Below, in pieces: positions 22,329 through 31,780 of a stretch of 38,124 nt of DNA. This stretch comes from Lachnospiraceae bacterium (GTDB lineage Bacteria; Bacillota; Clostridia; Lachnospirales; Lachnospiraceae): the NCBI GenBank assembly GCA_029099805.1, contig JAQXOR010000129.1:1-38124 (forward strand), in the 5' to 3' direction. How positions within the stretch are numbered: the stretch's first letter is position 1; each line of letters opens with the position of its first letter. The translations under genes were made by a program, and so were the position numbers. The notes beneath the pieces are model-generated. The model was not told the origin of the DNA, did no database searches, and saw nothing but the letters and a program-made list of their open reading frames with translations.

Positions 22329-23603
22329 GTGATTAAAAAAGAAATGATTGCAATGCTGTTGGCTGGCGGACAAGGTTCCCGTCTGGGAGTGCTGACCTCG
22401 TCTATTGCAAAGCCGGCAGTCGCATTTGGCGGGAAATATCGTATCATCGACTTTCCGCTCAGTAATTGTATTAATTCGGGAGTAGATACTGTGGGTGTAC
22501 TTACCCAGTATCAGCCGCTTCGGTTAAATACCCATATCGGAATCGGTATTCCGTGGGATTTGGATCGCAATGTGGGAGGTGTCTCCATTCTTCCTCCGTA
22601 TGAGAAAAGCAAAAACAGTGAGTGGTATACCGGTACGGCAAATGCAATTTATCAGAATATGAAGTACATGGAGTATTATAATCCGGAGTATGTGTTGATT
22701 CTCGGAGGTGACCATATCTATAAGATGGACTATGAGTCTATGCTGGATTTCCATAAGCAGAAGAAGGCGGATGTTACGCTTGCAACGATTCCGGTACCGA
22801 TTGAGGAGGCCAGTCGTTTCGGTGTAGCGATTACCGATGCGGACAAGCGTATTCTGGAGTTTGAGGAGAAGCCGCCGCAGCCTCGCAGTAATCTGGCATC
22901 TATGGGCATTTACATCTTCACATGGAAAGTATTAAAGGAAGCGCTTATTACACTTTCGGACCAGGAGGGCTGCGATTTCGGAAAGCATGTCATTCCGTAC
23001 TGTCATGAAAAGGGCAACCGGATATATGCTTATGAGTACAACGGCTACTGGAAGGATGTCGGAACGCTGCAGTCTTACTGGGAGTCCAATATGGAGTTAA
23101 TCGATTTGATTCCGGAATTCAATTTGTACGAGGAGTTTTGGAAGATTTATACCAAGTCAGAGGTAATTCCGCCGCAGTATATTTCGGAGCACAGTGTAAT
23201 TGAACGCGCCATTATCGGAGAGGGCGCGGAAATTTACGGTAAAGTATATAATTCTGTCATCGGACCGGGTGTTGTCATCAGTGAGAATTGTGTTGTACGT
23301 GATTCCATTATTATGAAGGGCACGGTAATCGGAGAGAATTCTACGGTAAATAAGGCAATTATTGCAGAGAACTGTTATATCGGAACAAACTGTGAGCTTG
23401 GTGTGTTTGATGAGGTGCCGAACTCCTGGAGACCGGATATTTACAACAACGGTATGGTTACCATCGGCGAGAATTCCATTATTCCTGACAGAGTGAAAAT
23501 CGGAAAGAATACAGCAATTTCCGGAGGTACTACGATTGATGATTATCCGAGAGGCGTTTTGGCCAGCGGAGAAAATATTATTAAGGCAGGTGACCGAGTA
23601 TGA
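22329..23603 (+). CDS. glgC: Glucose-1-phosphate adenylyltransferase, catalytic subunit
   Basis: 424-residue enzyme making ADP-glucose for glycogen synthesis. The nucleotide loop AGGQGSRL is at 12-19, followed by [20 protein letters not shown], then [16 protein letters not shown] and the C-terminal left-handed beta-helix repeats ([15 protein letters not shown] and similar). The GTG at 22329 is chosen because AAGGGG ends eight bases before it and it yields [15 protein letters not shown], the usual family start; an in-frame GTG at 22320 lies inside that ribosome-binding site. The TGA stop overlaps the glgD start. Confidence 0.93.
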   Translation: MIKKEMIAMLLAGGQGSRLGVLTSSIAKPAVAFGGKYRIIDFPLSNCINSGVDTVGVLTQYQPLRLNTHIGIGIPWDLDRNVGGVSILPPYEKSKNSEWYTGTANAIYQNMKYMEYYNPEYVLILGGDHIYKMDYESMLDFHKQKKADVTLATIPVPIEEASRFGVAITDADKRILEFEEKPPQPRSNLASMGIYIFTWKVLKEALITLSDQEGCDFGKHVIPYCHEKGNRIYAYEYNGYWKDVGTLQSYWESNMELIDLIPEFNLYEEFWKIYTKSEVIPPQYISEHSVIERAIIGEGAEIYGKVYNSVIGPGVVISENCVVRDSIIMKGTVIGENSTVNKAIIAENCYIGTNCELGVFDEVPNSWRPDIYNNGMVTIGENSIIPDRVKIGKNTAISGGTTIDDYPRGVLASGENIIKAGDRV

Positions 23604-24724
23604 GAGCATTAGGTATAATTCTGGCAGGAGGAAACTCGGGCAGAATGCAGGAGCTGTCCGATAAACGTGCAATTGCGGCAATGCCGGTTGGGGGAAGCTA
23701 CCGTGCGATTGATTTCGCACTTAGTAATATGTCAAATTCTCACGTGCAGAAGGTGGCAGTATTGACACAGTACAATTCCCGTTCACTGAATGAGCACCTC
23801 AGTTCCTCAAAATGGTGGGATTTTGGACGAAAGCAGGGTGGCTTGTTTGTATTTCCGCCGACGATTACAAATGATAACGGATTCTGGTATCGGGGTACGG
23901 CAGATGCGATTGCCCAGAACCTTACGTTTCTTCGCAACAGTCATGAGCCTTACGTTGTAATTGCATCCGGTGACTGTGTGTACAAGCTGGACTATAACAA
24001 GGTTCTTGAATATCATATTGAGAAAAAGGCAGATATCACCGTAGTTACCAAGGAGGTTCAGGATACGGAGGAACTGAACCGCTTCGGTATCGTTGAGACA
24101 GCAGAGGATAACCGGATTGTTAATTTTCAGGAGAAGCCGTTGACTCCTTCCGGAAATATGATTTCTACCGGCATTTATGTAATCCGTCGTCGTCAGCTGA
24201 TTGAACTGATGGAGCGGGCATTACAGGAAGAGTGCTTTGATTTTGTAAAGGATATTTTAATCCGTTATAAAGATGTAAAGCAGATTTATGCGTATAAGAT
24301 GGACACCTATTGGCGGAATATTGCTTCCGTGAATTCCTATTACCGTACCAATATGGATTTTCTGAATAAGGATATCAGGAATTACTTCTATAAGGAATAT
24401 CCGGATATCTACTCAAAAATTGATGATTTGCCGCCGGCAAAATATAATCCGGGTGCGGTTGTAAAGAACAGTCTGATATCCAGTGGCTGTATTATCAACG
24501 GTGTAGTGGAAAATTCCGTTTTGTTCAAGAAGATTTTTGTTGGAAATAACTGTACAATAAAGAATTGTATTATTTTAAATGATGTACACATCGGTGATAA
24601 TACGTATCTTGAGAATTGCATTATAGAGAGCCGTGATACCATCCGACCGAATTCCAGATATGTAGGCGAGGAAGGAAAGGTAAAGATTGTGGTACAAAAG
24701 GATGATCGTTACTCCTTTGGCTGA
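23600..24724 (+). CDS. glgD: GlgD, non-catalytic partner of ADP-glucose pyrophosphorylase
   Basis: 374-residue GlgC paralogue, about 50 residues shorter. The nucleotide loop reads AGGNSGRM instead of AGGxGxRL and the AKPAV segment is RAIAAM, so a lysine of the active site region is lost, although the GDCVYKLD and FQEKP segments are kept. In Firmicutes GlgD is known to form mixed complexes that tune GlgC activity. ATGA overlap with glgC implies coupled translation and roughly equal amounts. Confidence 0.92.
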   Translation: MRALGIILAGGNSGRMQELSDKRAIAAMPVGGSYRAIDFALSNMSNSHVQKVAVLTQYNSRSLNEHLSSSKWWDFGRKQGGLFVFPPTITNDNGFWYRGTADAIAQNLTFLRNSHEPYVVIASGDCVYKLDYNKVLEYHIEKKADITVVTKEVQDTEELNRFGIVETAEDNRIVNFQEKPLTPSGNMISTGIYVIRRRQLIELMERALQEECFDFVKDILIRYKDVKQIYAYKMDTYWRNIASVNSYYRTNMDFLNKDIRNYFYKEYPDIYSKIDDLPPAKYNPGAVVKNSLISSGCIINGVVENSVLFKKIFVGNNCTIKNCIILNDVHIGDNTYLENCIIESRDTIRPNSRYVGEEGKVKIVVQKDDRYSFG

Positions 24725-24745
24725 TATGAGAAAATGCTGAGAAAT

Positions 24746-24784
24746 GGGGCTGTTGCACAAATGAGCTGCGCAGCCCCGTTTTTG
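24746..24784 (+). terminator. Terminator of glgC-glgD
   Basis: GGGGCTG (24746-24752) pairs with CAGCCCC (24771-24777), extended by imperfect GC pairing in the loop, and is followed by GTTTTTG. Confidence 0.8.
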
Positions 24785-24822
24785 TCTTTCGGAAAATTCT
24801 TACGGGTTTACCGAAATGGGGG

Positions 24823-24851
24823 TTGCAACTTGAGGGGATTTGGAGTAATCT
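24823..24851 (+). promoter_or_regulatory. Promoter of the deacetylase-pth-mfd group
   Basis: TTGCAA (24823-24828), a 17-bp spacer and TAATCT (24846-24851), 38 bp before the deacetylase start. Confidence 0.55.
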
Positions 24852-24889
24852 AAAGAAGTAGTTTAGTAGGGAAGAAAGGAAGGAGTTTT

Positions 24890-26329
24890 ATGAAACGGAA
24901 GAGAAAAAGAATGTCGACAATAACAAGGGTGCTGCTTTGTTCCTGGTGTGTATTAGTGTTAGTGTTGGCTTTTTTTATTGTAAATTGGGCGATGAATCTG
25001 TCAGCTGACAGGGATTTTACAGATGCGGATAATATACCTGTCTCCTCTGACGGGGGACGAGTAACGGGGAAGGTTACTTCTCCTGCGACAGAAGACAAGC
25101 CGACGGCAACGCCGGAACCGATACCGGAGGTTTCGTTTTCAACAGAATATGTACATAGGGACGAGCCGATAGAAGAGCGTTCTTATACAAGCCGGACTGC
25201 ATGCGGGCTCCGGTATCCGAAGCTTGACGGTGCGGCAGGTAAGGCTGTCGGGCAGGTGGCACATGACATGCTTGAGGAGACACTTACAGAGCTTGTAAGA
25301 GGAGGCGGAGTAGAACGAAAGATTGTTATTGATTATGAAGACGGAGAAACGGCCGGTCTTGTTTCGGTTCTCTTTTATATTGTGAAAGAGAGAAACGGGC
25401 AGAAGGAGACGGAAACGAGACAATGGATTTATAATAAGAAGAAAGACGAAGTGGTGGATGCGGCGTCATTGTTTGCGGACCGTGCCTATCTGTACATTGC
25501 ACAACAGGTGAATGATGCGGAGGGTGTAACATCGTTTACGGGTACGCGGGAAGAGTTTGGAGAGTATCTGCTGACGGCAGACGGAGCGAGATTCTATTAT
25601 GAGCTGGACGGAACCAGACGGTCTGTAGACATTCCGTATATCGCACTTCATACGTATATGGCGGTGACCGTAAACGGCACTGTCATTGCGGAACGCATCC
25701 GAGAGCTGGATCCGGAAAAGCCGATGATTGCATTTACCTTTGATGACGGTCCGCATTACCAGCAGACTCCGCGTTTGTTAGAGATACTGGAAAAAAATGA
25801 TGCAAGGGCAACCTTCTTTGTTCTGGGTGACCGTGCCTTTAATACAGAATCTAATAAGAAAACGGTAACGATGGTATATGATTCCGGAAATGAGGTGGCA
25901 AGCCACACCTATTCACATAAGGATTTGAAAACGCTTTCTGTGGAACAGCTGACGGAGGAGATTACAAAGGCGAGAGACAATCTTTTTGCACTGACCGGTG
26001 AATATCCGACGTTTCTTCGCCCGCCTTACGGAAATTATAATGATGATGTAAAAGCATATTGCTATGCACCGCTCATTACCTGGAATCTGGACAGTGAGGA
26101 CTGGAAATCACGGGACACCGATACAATTGTGGCGCAGGTTATGGAGAAAGCAAAAGACGGAAGAATTGTGCTGATGCATGATATTCACTGGTTTACGGTG
26201 GATGCGGTAGAGATTCTTCTTCCGAAGCTTAAGGAAATGGGATATCAGATTGTAACGATACGTGAATTGTTCTACTATCAGGGTCTGGAGCTGGAGAACG
26301 GAAAGGTTTATTTCGGCGGTTTTTACTAG
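24890..26329 (+). CDS. Membrane-anchored polysaccharide deacetylase (NodB domain)
   Basis: 479 residues. Basic N-terminus and one transmembrane helix (about 12-34), a Pro/Thr-rich linker, then a middle domain (about 80-260) resembling the DUF3298/RsiV-like domain found in PdaC-type deacetylases, and a C-terminal NodB domain. NodB motifs are complete: TFDDGP with Asp285/Asp286, SHTYSH with metal ligands His339 and His343, RPPYG at 377-381 and LMHD with His430. It probably removes acetyl groups from peptidoglycan sugars outside the cell, which is known to lower lysozyme sensitivity; the exact sugar is unknown. AGGAAGGAG precedes the ATG. pth follows 15 bp later. Confidence 0.9.
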   Translation: MKRKRKRMSTITRVLLCSWCVLVLVLAFFIVNWAMNLSADRDFTDADNIPVSSDGGRVTGKVTSPATEDKPTATPEPIPEVSFSTEYVHRDEPIEERSYTSRTACGLRYPKLDGAAGKAVGQVAHDMLEETLTELVRGGGVERKIVIDYEDGETAGLVSVLFYIVKERNGQKETETRQWIYNKKKDEVVDAASLFADRAYLYIAQQVNDAEGVTSFTGTREEFGEYLLTADGARFYYELDGTRRSVDIPYIALHTYMAVTVNGTVIAERIRELDPEKPMIAFTFDDGPHYQQTPRLLEILEKNDARATFFVLGDRAFNTESNKKTVTMVYDSGNEVASHTYSHKDLKTLSVEQLTEEITKARDNLFALTGEYPTFLRPPYGNYNDDVKAYCYAPLITWNLDSEDWKSRDTDTIVAQVMEKAKDGRIVLMHDIHWFTVDAVEILLPKLKEMGYQIVTIRELFYYQGLELENGKVYFGGFY

Positions 26330-26344
26330 AAAGGAAATAGACAG

Positions 26345-26908
26345 ATGTATTTAATTGCGGGACTTGGCAATCCTACCAGGGAGTATGCCGGAACAAGACA
26401 TAATATCGGATATGATACGATTACAAGATTATGCGATGAGTATCGCATTCCGCTGGATAGTACAAAGCATAAGGGGCTGTGCGGAAAAGGAATAATTGCC
26501 GGAGAAAAGGTATTGCTGGTACAGCCACTTACGTATATGAATCTGAGCGGAGACTGCATTAAGGAGGCAGCGGATTTCTATAAAATAGATCCGGCGCATA
26601 TTATAGTAATCTACGATGATATTTCTCTGCCGGTCGGGAAGCTTCGGGTGAGAGCAAAGGGAAGCGCCGGCGGACATAACGGAATGAAGAGTATTATAGC
26701 GAGACTTGGGACGGAGGAGTTTGCCCGTATCCGGATTGGTATCGGTGAGAAGCCGTCCGGCTGGGATTTGGCGGACTATGTGCTCGGACGATTCCGTACC
26801 GAAGAGCTTCCACTCATGCGGGAAGCTGTGGGGAATGCTGCGAAAGCCTGCAGCATGATTTTAAGTGAGGGAATTGAAACAGCCATGAACAGGTGTAATT
26901 GTCTGTAA
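26345..26908 (+). CDS. pth: Peptidyl-tRNA hydrolase
   Basis: 187-residue enzyme releasing peptides from stalled peptidyl-tRNA. Conserved residues are Asn9 in LGNP, catalytic His19 in GTRHNIGYD, Asn66 in TYMNLSG, Asp91/92 in YDDISLP and Asn112 in GSAGGHNGMKSI. Length is normal. It is followed after 8 bp by mfd, a common pth-mfd arrangement in Firmicutes. Confidence 0.96.
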   Translation: MYLIAGLGNPTREYAGTRHNIGYDTITRLCDEYRIPLDSTKHKGLCGKGIIAGEKVLLVQPLTYMNLSGDCIKEAADFYKIDPAHIIVIYDDISLPVGKLRVRAKGSAGGHNGMKSIIARLGTEEFARIRIGIGEKPSGWDLADYVLGRFRTEELPLMREAVGNAAKACSMILSEGIETAMNRCNCL

Positions 26909-26916
26909 GGAGGAGT

Positions 26917-29900
26917 ATGAGTACTTATACCGGACCGTTAAAGGCACTAAGAGAATATGAAGAATGCATGGAGGCATTGCTGCGGAAGAAAACTCCTGTT
27001 GCCGTAACGGGGTGTATCGATTCCCAGAAATGCCATTTTATGCATACCCTGGGAGAAAAATACAGGGTACGCCTGGTTGTTACGTATAATGATTTAAAGG
27101 CAAAAGAGATTTGCGAGGATTATCGTCTGTATGATTCGGAGGTTCTATATTATCCGGCAAAGGACGTTATCTTTTTCAGTGCGGATATTCACGGAAATAC
27201 TCTGGTGCGGGAGCGCATGAGGGTAATCCGCAGACTGGCGGAGGAGAAACCGGTTACGATTGTGACTACGATTGACGGCGGCATTGACCATGTGCTTCCG
27301 CTTTCTTATTTAAAGGAAAGCTGTATTTCTCTGGCGGAGGGGGATACGGCAGATTTGACAGAGCTGGTGGGGAAGCTTTCCGCGCTTGGCTATGAGCGTC
27401 AGGGTCAGGTGGAACACCCCGGGGAATTCGCGGTACGTGGCGGGATTCTGGATGTGTTTGCGCTGACGGAGGAGACTCCGTATCGTATCGAATTTTTTGG
27501 CGATGAGATTGATTCTATCCGTTATTTTGATGTTACAAATCAGCGATCCATTGACCGGGTAGAGGAAATCTGTATTTATCCGGCGACAGAGCTGATTTTA
27601 GACGAGGAACGTAAAGCGGCAGGAATCGAGCGGCTCCGGGCGGAAGCCGCAAAACAGGCGGAAGTACTGCGGAAAGAAATGAAAACCGAAGAGGGAGCGA
27701 GACTTCGCCGTGAAACAGAGGAGCTGTGTGAGCGGATTTCGTATATGGGAGGCCTTGCGGGAGCGGACCACTGTATCCGTTATTTTTACGAAGATACGGT
27801 ATCGTTTTTTGATTATTTCGGCGAGGATGCGATTGTTTTTCTTGATGAGCCGACGCGGATTGCGGAAAAGGGAGATGCGGTTGCGGAGGAATTTTCCCAG
27901 AGTATGGCAGGACGTCTGGAAAAGGGATACATTCTTCCGGGACAGGCAGATGTTGTATTTGATTATAAAGCGCTGCTTGCAAAATTCGGAAAAGGAAATA
28001 CGGTATTATTATCCACGCTGGAACAGAAGCTGCCGTATCTGACTCCTGTGCTTCGATTTGATTTGACGGTTCGTTCCATTGCGGGCTATCACAATAATTT
28101 TGAACTGCTTGTCAAGGATTTACAGGCATGGAAAAAAAGCGGGTACCGCGTGGTGCTGCTTTGTGCGTCAAAGGTACGTGCGGAACGTCTGGCAGGCGAT
28201 TTAAGGGAACGGGAGCTGGTGGCGTTTTACAGTGACGATCCGGAGCGTGAGGTGCAGCCGGGAGAGATTTTGGTCGGCAGCGGGAGTGTGCATCGCGGCT
28301 TTGAATATCCGATGATTAAATGGGCGATGATTTCCGAAAGTGATATTTTCGGAACAGAGCGCAGCCGGAAAAAGAAACGTAAGGCACATGATGGACAGCA
28401 TATCGGGAGCCTGAGTGATTTGTCCTTTGGCGATTATGTCGTACACGAAAATCACGGTCTCGGGATTTATCGTGGAATCGAAAAGATAGAGGTAGACCGT
28501 GTCATTAAGGATTATGTTAAGATTGAGTACGGAGACGGGGGAAATCTGTATGTGCCGGCTACCGGGCTTGATGTGATACAAAAGTATGCGGCAGCAGATG
28601 CGGCCAAAAAGCCGAAGCTGAATAAGTTAAGCTCCGTGGAGTGGAAAAATACAAAGACGAGGGTGCGCGGGGCGGTAAGGGACCTGGCAAAGGAGCTTGT
28701 GGAGCTGTATGCTCTCCGTAGTGCCAAGCAGGGCTTTGCCTGTGAAGAGGATACGGTATGGCAGCGGGAGCTGGAGGAGCTCTTCCCTTATGAGGAGACC
28801 GATGACCAGCTTCGTGCGATTGAAGAAATCAAGAAGGACATGGAGAGCACACGGATTATGGACCGCCTGCTTTGCGGCGACGTGGGCTATGGAAAGACCG
28901 AGGTGGCACTGCGTGCTGCCTTTAAGGCGGTGTCCAACGGAAAACAGGTGATAGTGCTTGTACCGACCACAATTCTTGCGCAGCAGCATTACAATACATT
29001 TACCCAGCGCATGATGAAGTATCCGGTGCGGATTGAACTGATGTCCAGATTCCGCACTCCGGCGCAACAGAAAGCAGTCATCGAGGGACTTAAGAAGGGC
29101 TCTGTCGATATTGTCATCGGAACCCACAGGGTATTGTCAAAGGATATCCAGCCGAAAAATCTTGGGCTTTTGATTGTGGATGAGGAGCAGAGGTTTGGTG
29201 TGGCGCATAAGGAGAAGATTAAGCAGCTGAAGGGTGATGTGGATGTGCTGACGCTGACGGCTACGCCGATTCCGCGGACGCTTCATATGAGCTTAATCGG
29301 GATTCGCGATATGAGTATTCTGGAGGAGCCGCCGGTAGACCGCCTTCCGATTCAGACCTTTGTATTAGAGCAAAACGATGAGATGGTGCGGGAGGCAATC
29401 TGCAGAGAGCTGGCCAGAGGCGGACAGGTGTATTACGTATATAACCGGGTGCACGGGATTGACGAGGTGGCAGCGGGACTTCAGAAAATGCTTCCGGAAG
29501 CAAATATTGCTTATGCACACGGCCAGATGAGTGAACGTACCCTGGAAAAAATTATGTATGAATTTATCAACGGAGAAATCGATGTTCTGGTTTCTACGAC
29601 AATTATTGAGACCGGTCTTGATATCTCAAACGTAAATACAATGATTATCGCAGATGCGGACCGGCTCGGCCTGTCGCAGCTTTACCAGCTCCGTGGCCGT
29701 GTCGGAAGAACAAATCGTACGGCGTATGCATTTTTGATGTATAAGCGCGATAAAATGTTAAAGGAGATTGCAGAGAAACGGCTGCAGGCAATCAAGGAGT
29801 TTACGGAGCTGGGTTCCGGGTTTAAGATTGCAATGAGAGACCTTGAAATCCGGGGCGCAGGGAATCTGCTCGGAGCGGAACAGAGCGGTCATATGGAAGC

Positions 29901-30453
29901 GGTCGGCTATGATTTATACTGCAAGCTGTTAAATGACGCGGTGAAAGAAATAAAAGGCGATATTCCGGCGGAGGACTTTGAGACAACGGTGGACCTGGAA
30001 GCGGATGCCTATATTCCGGAAACTTATATCCGCAATGAGGTTCAGAAGCTGGATATGTATAAACGAATTGCGCTGCTACAATCGGAGGAGGAGCTTTCCG
30101 AATTACAAGATGAGCTGATTGACCGGTTTGGCGATATTCCGCAGAGTGTCAACCGGTTGCTTGAAATTGCGCTGCTTCGCAGCCTTGCACACGAGGTATA
30201 TGGTACACAGTTAATCTGGCACGGAACAAAAGTGAGACTTGTGCTGTATCCGAAGGCAAAGCTGATTGCACAGCGAATCCCTGCGCTGTTAACACGGTTT
30301 GAAGGCAGGCTGAAGTTTACGGCAGAGGGAGTACCGGAGTTTCAGTATGAGCTCGCCTCCCTGCGTGGTAAGGGCAGTGTACGACCGGATGTGCGGGCGG
30401 TGCTGAAGGAGATGAAGGAGCTGTTACTGGCGATGAAAGAGGAGTTGACTTGA
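26917..30453 (+). CDS. mfd: Transcription-repair coupling factor
   Basis: 1178-residue ATP-dependent translocase that removes stalled RNA polymerase and recruits UvrA. Domains in order: UvrB-homology region (PGEFAVRGGILDVFAL, EFFGDEIDSIRYFD), the CarD-like RNA-polymerase interaction domain at about 505 (GDYVVHENHGLGIYRGIEKI), helicase motif I GDVGYGKTEVALRAAF at about 653, DEEQ at about 754-757, TATPIPRTLHMS, the helicase C part with VSTTIIETGLDISNVNT and the TRG/C-terminal D7 region. The ATG at 26917 has TAAGGAGGAG directly upstream; an earlier in-frame GTG at 26899 lies inside pth. The stop overlaps the next start (TTGA). Confidence 0.96.
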   Translation: MSTYTGPLKALREYEECMEALLRKKTPVAVTGCIDSQKCHFMHTLGEKYRVRLVVTYNDLKAKEICEDYRLYDSEVLYYPAKDVIFFSADIHGNTLVRERMRVIRRLAEEKPVTIVTTIDGGIDHVLPLSYLKESCISLAEGDTADLTELVGKLSALGYERQGQVEHPGEFAVRGGILDVFALTEETPYRIEFFGDEIDSIRYFDVTNQRSIDRVEEICIYPATELILDEERKAAGIERLRAEAAKQAEVLRKEMKTEEGARLRRETEELCERISYMGGLAGADHCIRYFYEDTVSFFDYFGEDAIVFLDEPTRIAEKGDAVAEEFSQSMAGRLEKGYILPGQADVVFDYKALLAKFGKGNTVLLSTLEQKLPYLTPVLRFDLTVRSIAGYHNNFELLVKDLQAWKKSGYRVVLLCASKVRAERLAGDLRERELVAFYSDDPEREVQPGEILVGSGSVHRGFEYPMIKWAMISESDIFGTERSRKKKRKAHDGQHIGSLSDLSFGDYVVHENHGLGIYRGIEKIEVDRVIKDYVKIEYGDGGNLYVPATGLDVIQKYAAADAAKKPKLNKLSSVEWKNTKTRVRGAVRDLAKELVELYALRSAKQGFACEEDTVWQRELEELFPYEETDDQLRAIEEIKKDMESTRIMDRLLCGDVGYGKTEVALRAAFKAVSNGKQVIVLVPTTILAQQHYNTFTQRMMKYPVRIELMSRFRTPAQQKAVIEGLKKGSVDIVIGTHRVLSKDIQPKNLGLLIVDEEQRFGVAHKEKIKQLKGDVDVLTLTATPIPRTLHMSLIGIRDMSILEEPPVDRLPIQTFVLEQNDEMVREAICRELARGGQVYYVYNRVHGIDEVAAGLQKMLPEANIAYAHGQMSERTLEKIMYEFINGEIDVLVSTTIIETGLDISNVNTMIIADADRLGLSQLYQLRGRVGRTNRTAYAFLMYKRDKMLKEIAEKRLQAIKEFTELGSGFKIAMRDLEIRGAGNLLGAEQSGHMEAVGYDLYCKLLNDAVKEIKGDIPAEDFETTVDLEADAYIPETYIRNEVQKLDMYKRIALLQSEEELSELQDELIDRFGDIPQSVNRLLEIALLRSLAHEVYGTQLIWHGTKVRLVLYPKAKLIAQRIPALLTRFEGRLKFTAEGVPEFQYELASLRGKGSVRPDVRAVLKEMKELLLAMKEELT

Positions 30454-31478
30454 GAATGAAAAAGAGAGTGGTGACGGGGTGCCTGGTGCTGTGTTTGCTT
30501 CTGGCGCCGGTGGCCGGATGCAATAAGAAACAGAATGGCGGAGGAACACCGACCGGAGTGACAGACCGTACGGAGTATATGGATGATTCTGTAGTAACGA
30601 TAGACGGTGCAGAAGTAGGATACCGTGAGGCGATGCTATACCTGCAGGCAGCAAAGCAGGAGTATGAAAGTGCATACGGCGAAGAAATCTGGCAGTATAT
30701 TCTGAATGAGGATGGCACAACGCTTGGAGAACAGGTGAAGAATCAGACACTGGAGCAGATAATTTATGTAAAAATAGTATGTGCGCAGGCAAAGCAGCTC
30801 GGAATCGAGCTGGACAGCGAGGAGAAGAGTCGTGTGTCAGAGCGCACGGAGGAGTATATGGCAAAGGCGGAATACGGAACACTGGCATTGTACGGAATTG
30901 CCCGTAAGGATGTGGAACGTGTGTATACGGATACCGCTCTTGCGCAAAAGCTTTACGACAGCGTTACTTTGAATGTCGATACAGATATTTCGAAGGAAGA
31001 GGCTGCACAGAAGCATTTGCAAAGCCTGATGTTAAAAAACTACCATGAGGACGAACTCGGAAACCGGGTGCCGCTGACGGTGCAGGAGCTGATTGCAACT
31101 CTGGACCGGTTTGATACATTGTTTGCCGAGGCGAAGGAAACCACGGACTTTTATTCGCTTGCATTTGCCAATACGGAGGACAGAGAATATCTGGATATCC
31201 GGGTCGGAAACGGAGAACTGCCGGAGTCACTTGGCGCGGCATATAATCTGGCAGAGGGAGAGGCAATGCAGATACGTACAGAGAACGGGTACTATATCTT
31301 CTATTGTGTTTCCGCGTATGACGAGGACGCGACAATCGCGAAAAAAGAGGAGCTGATAGCGCTGCGTCAGGAAGAGGCGTTCAAGGAGCTGTATCAGGAG
31401 TGGAGGGAGAAAGTAAAAATTGAAATGAATGAGGTGCTTTGGAAAGCAATCGGCTTTGATTTGAGTGCCGAAGGATAG
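30450..31478 (+). CDS. SurA/PrsA-like folding lipoprotein
   Basis: 342 residues with a lipoprotein signal (basic start, hydrophobic core, lipobox VAGC with Cys24). The next segment DDSVVTIDGAEVGYREAMLYLQ is typical of the SurA N-terminal chaperone domain, followed by helical regions. Near residues 230-290 a parvulin-like end pattern is visible (SLAFANTEDRE...LAEGEAMQIRTENGYYIFYCV), but key catalytic residues of a peptidyl-prolyl isomerase cannot be confirmed. Likely a foldase for secreted proteins outside the membrane. TTG at 30450 is favoured because AGGAG lies five bases upstream; an ATG two codons later (30456) is possible. It overlaps the mfd stop. Confidence 0.8.
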   Translation: MRMKKRVVTGCLVLCLLLAPVAGCNKKQNGGGTPTGVTDRTEYMDDSVVTIDGAEVGYREAMLYLQAAKQEYESAYGEEIWQYILNEDGTTLGEQVKNQTLEQIIYVKIVCAQAKQLGIELDSEEKSRVSERTEEYMAKAEYGTLALYGIARKDVERVYTDTALAQKLYDSVTLNVDTDISKEEAAQKHLQSLMLKNYHEDELGNRVPLTVQELIATLDRFDTLFAEAKETTDFYSLAFANTEDREYLDIRVGNGELPESLGAAYNLAEGEAMQIRTENGYYIFYCVSAYDEDATIAKKEELIALRQEEAFKELYQEWREKVKIEMNEVLWKAIGFDLSAEG

Positions 31479-31605
31479 GAAAAACAGTGCATTGGATCGA
31501 CTTTTTCTTTTATCGAAAAACGGCAGTACATGTTTGAAAAAACAGAGAAAATATACAAAATTTAGAGATACATTGTGAAAAATGCAAAAAAAGAATAAAA
31601 AGGCA

Positions 31606-31634
31606 TTGCAAAATGATTCATCATGATGTATAAT
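31606..31634 (+). promoter_or_regulatory. Promoter of the CUT1 sugar transporter operon
   Basis: TTGCAA (31606-31611), a 17-bp spacer and a perfect TATAAT (31629-31634). The spacer contains the palindrome ATCATGAT (31620-31627). The leader to the start codon is about 140 nt. Confidence 0.85.
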
Positions 31635-31664
31635 AAGCTTATGCGGAAAACGGTCTGTATTGTG

Positions 31665-31686
31665 CAACATGTTGAATCTGTTGAAT
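31665..31686. promoter_or_regulatory. Candidate operator downstream of the sugar transporter promoter
   Basis: The 10-bp palindrome CAACATGTTG (31665-31674) begins about 30 bp after the -10 and is followed by the direct repeat GTTGAAT-CT-GTTGAAT (31671-31686). A repressor binding here would block transcription; LacI-type control of CUT1 operons is common, but no regulator gene is adjacent. The rest of the 31479-31780 gap holds no gene. Confidence 0.45.
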
Positions 31687-31780
31687 GGGGGCGGGATCGG
31701 ACCGGAGTATTACTTAGATAATGTTATTTTTTTAAATACATTATAATATTTTTTTTCCTAATTTAAGAGGAGGGCAAGTT

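Noticed and set aside
22055-22447. Minus-strand reading frame rich in Phe and Leu upstream of glgC
   Set aside because: It is the complement of a purine-rich tract, overlaps the promoters of murC and glgC and the start of glgC, and has no ribosome-binding site.
31502-31520. Terminator after the SurA-like lipoprotein gene
   Set aside because: TTTTTC/GAAAAA can pair, but the stem is only A-T rich with one G-C pair and is followed by CGG rather than a T-tract.
31227-31670. Minus-strand frame across the end of the SurA-like gene and the sugar promoter
   Set aside because: It runs through a strong plus-strand promoter and a known gene and has low-complexity Phe/Leu content.
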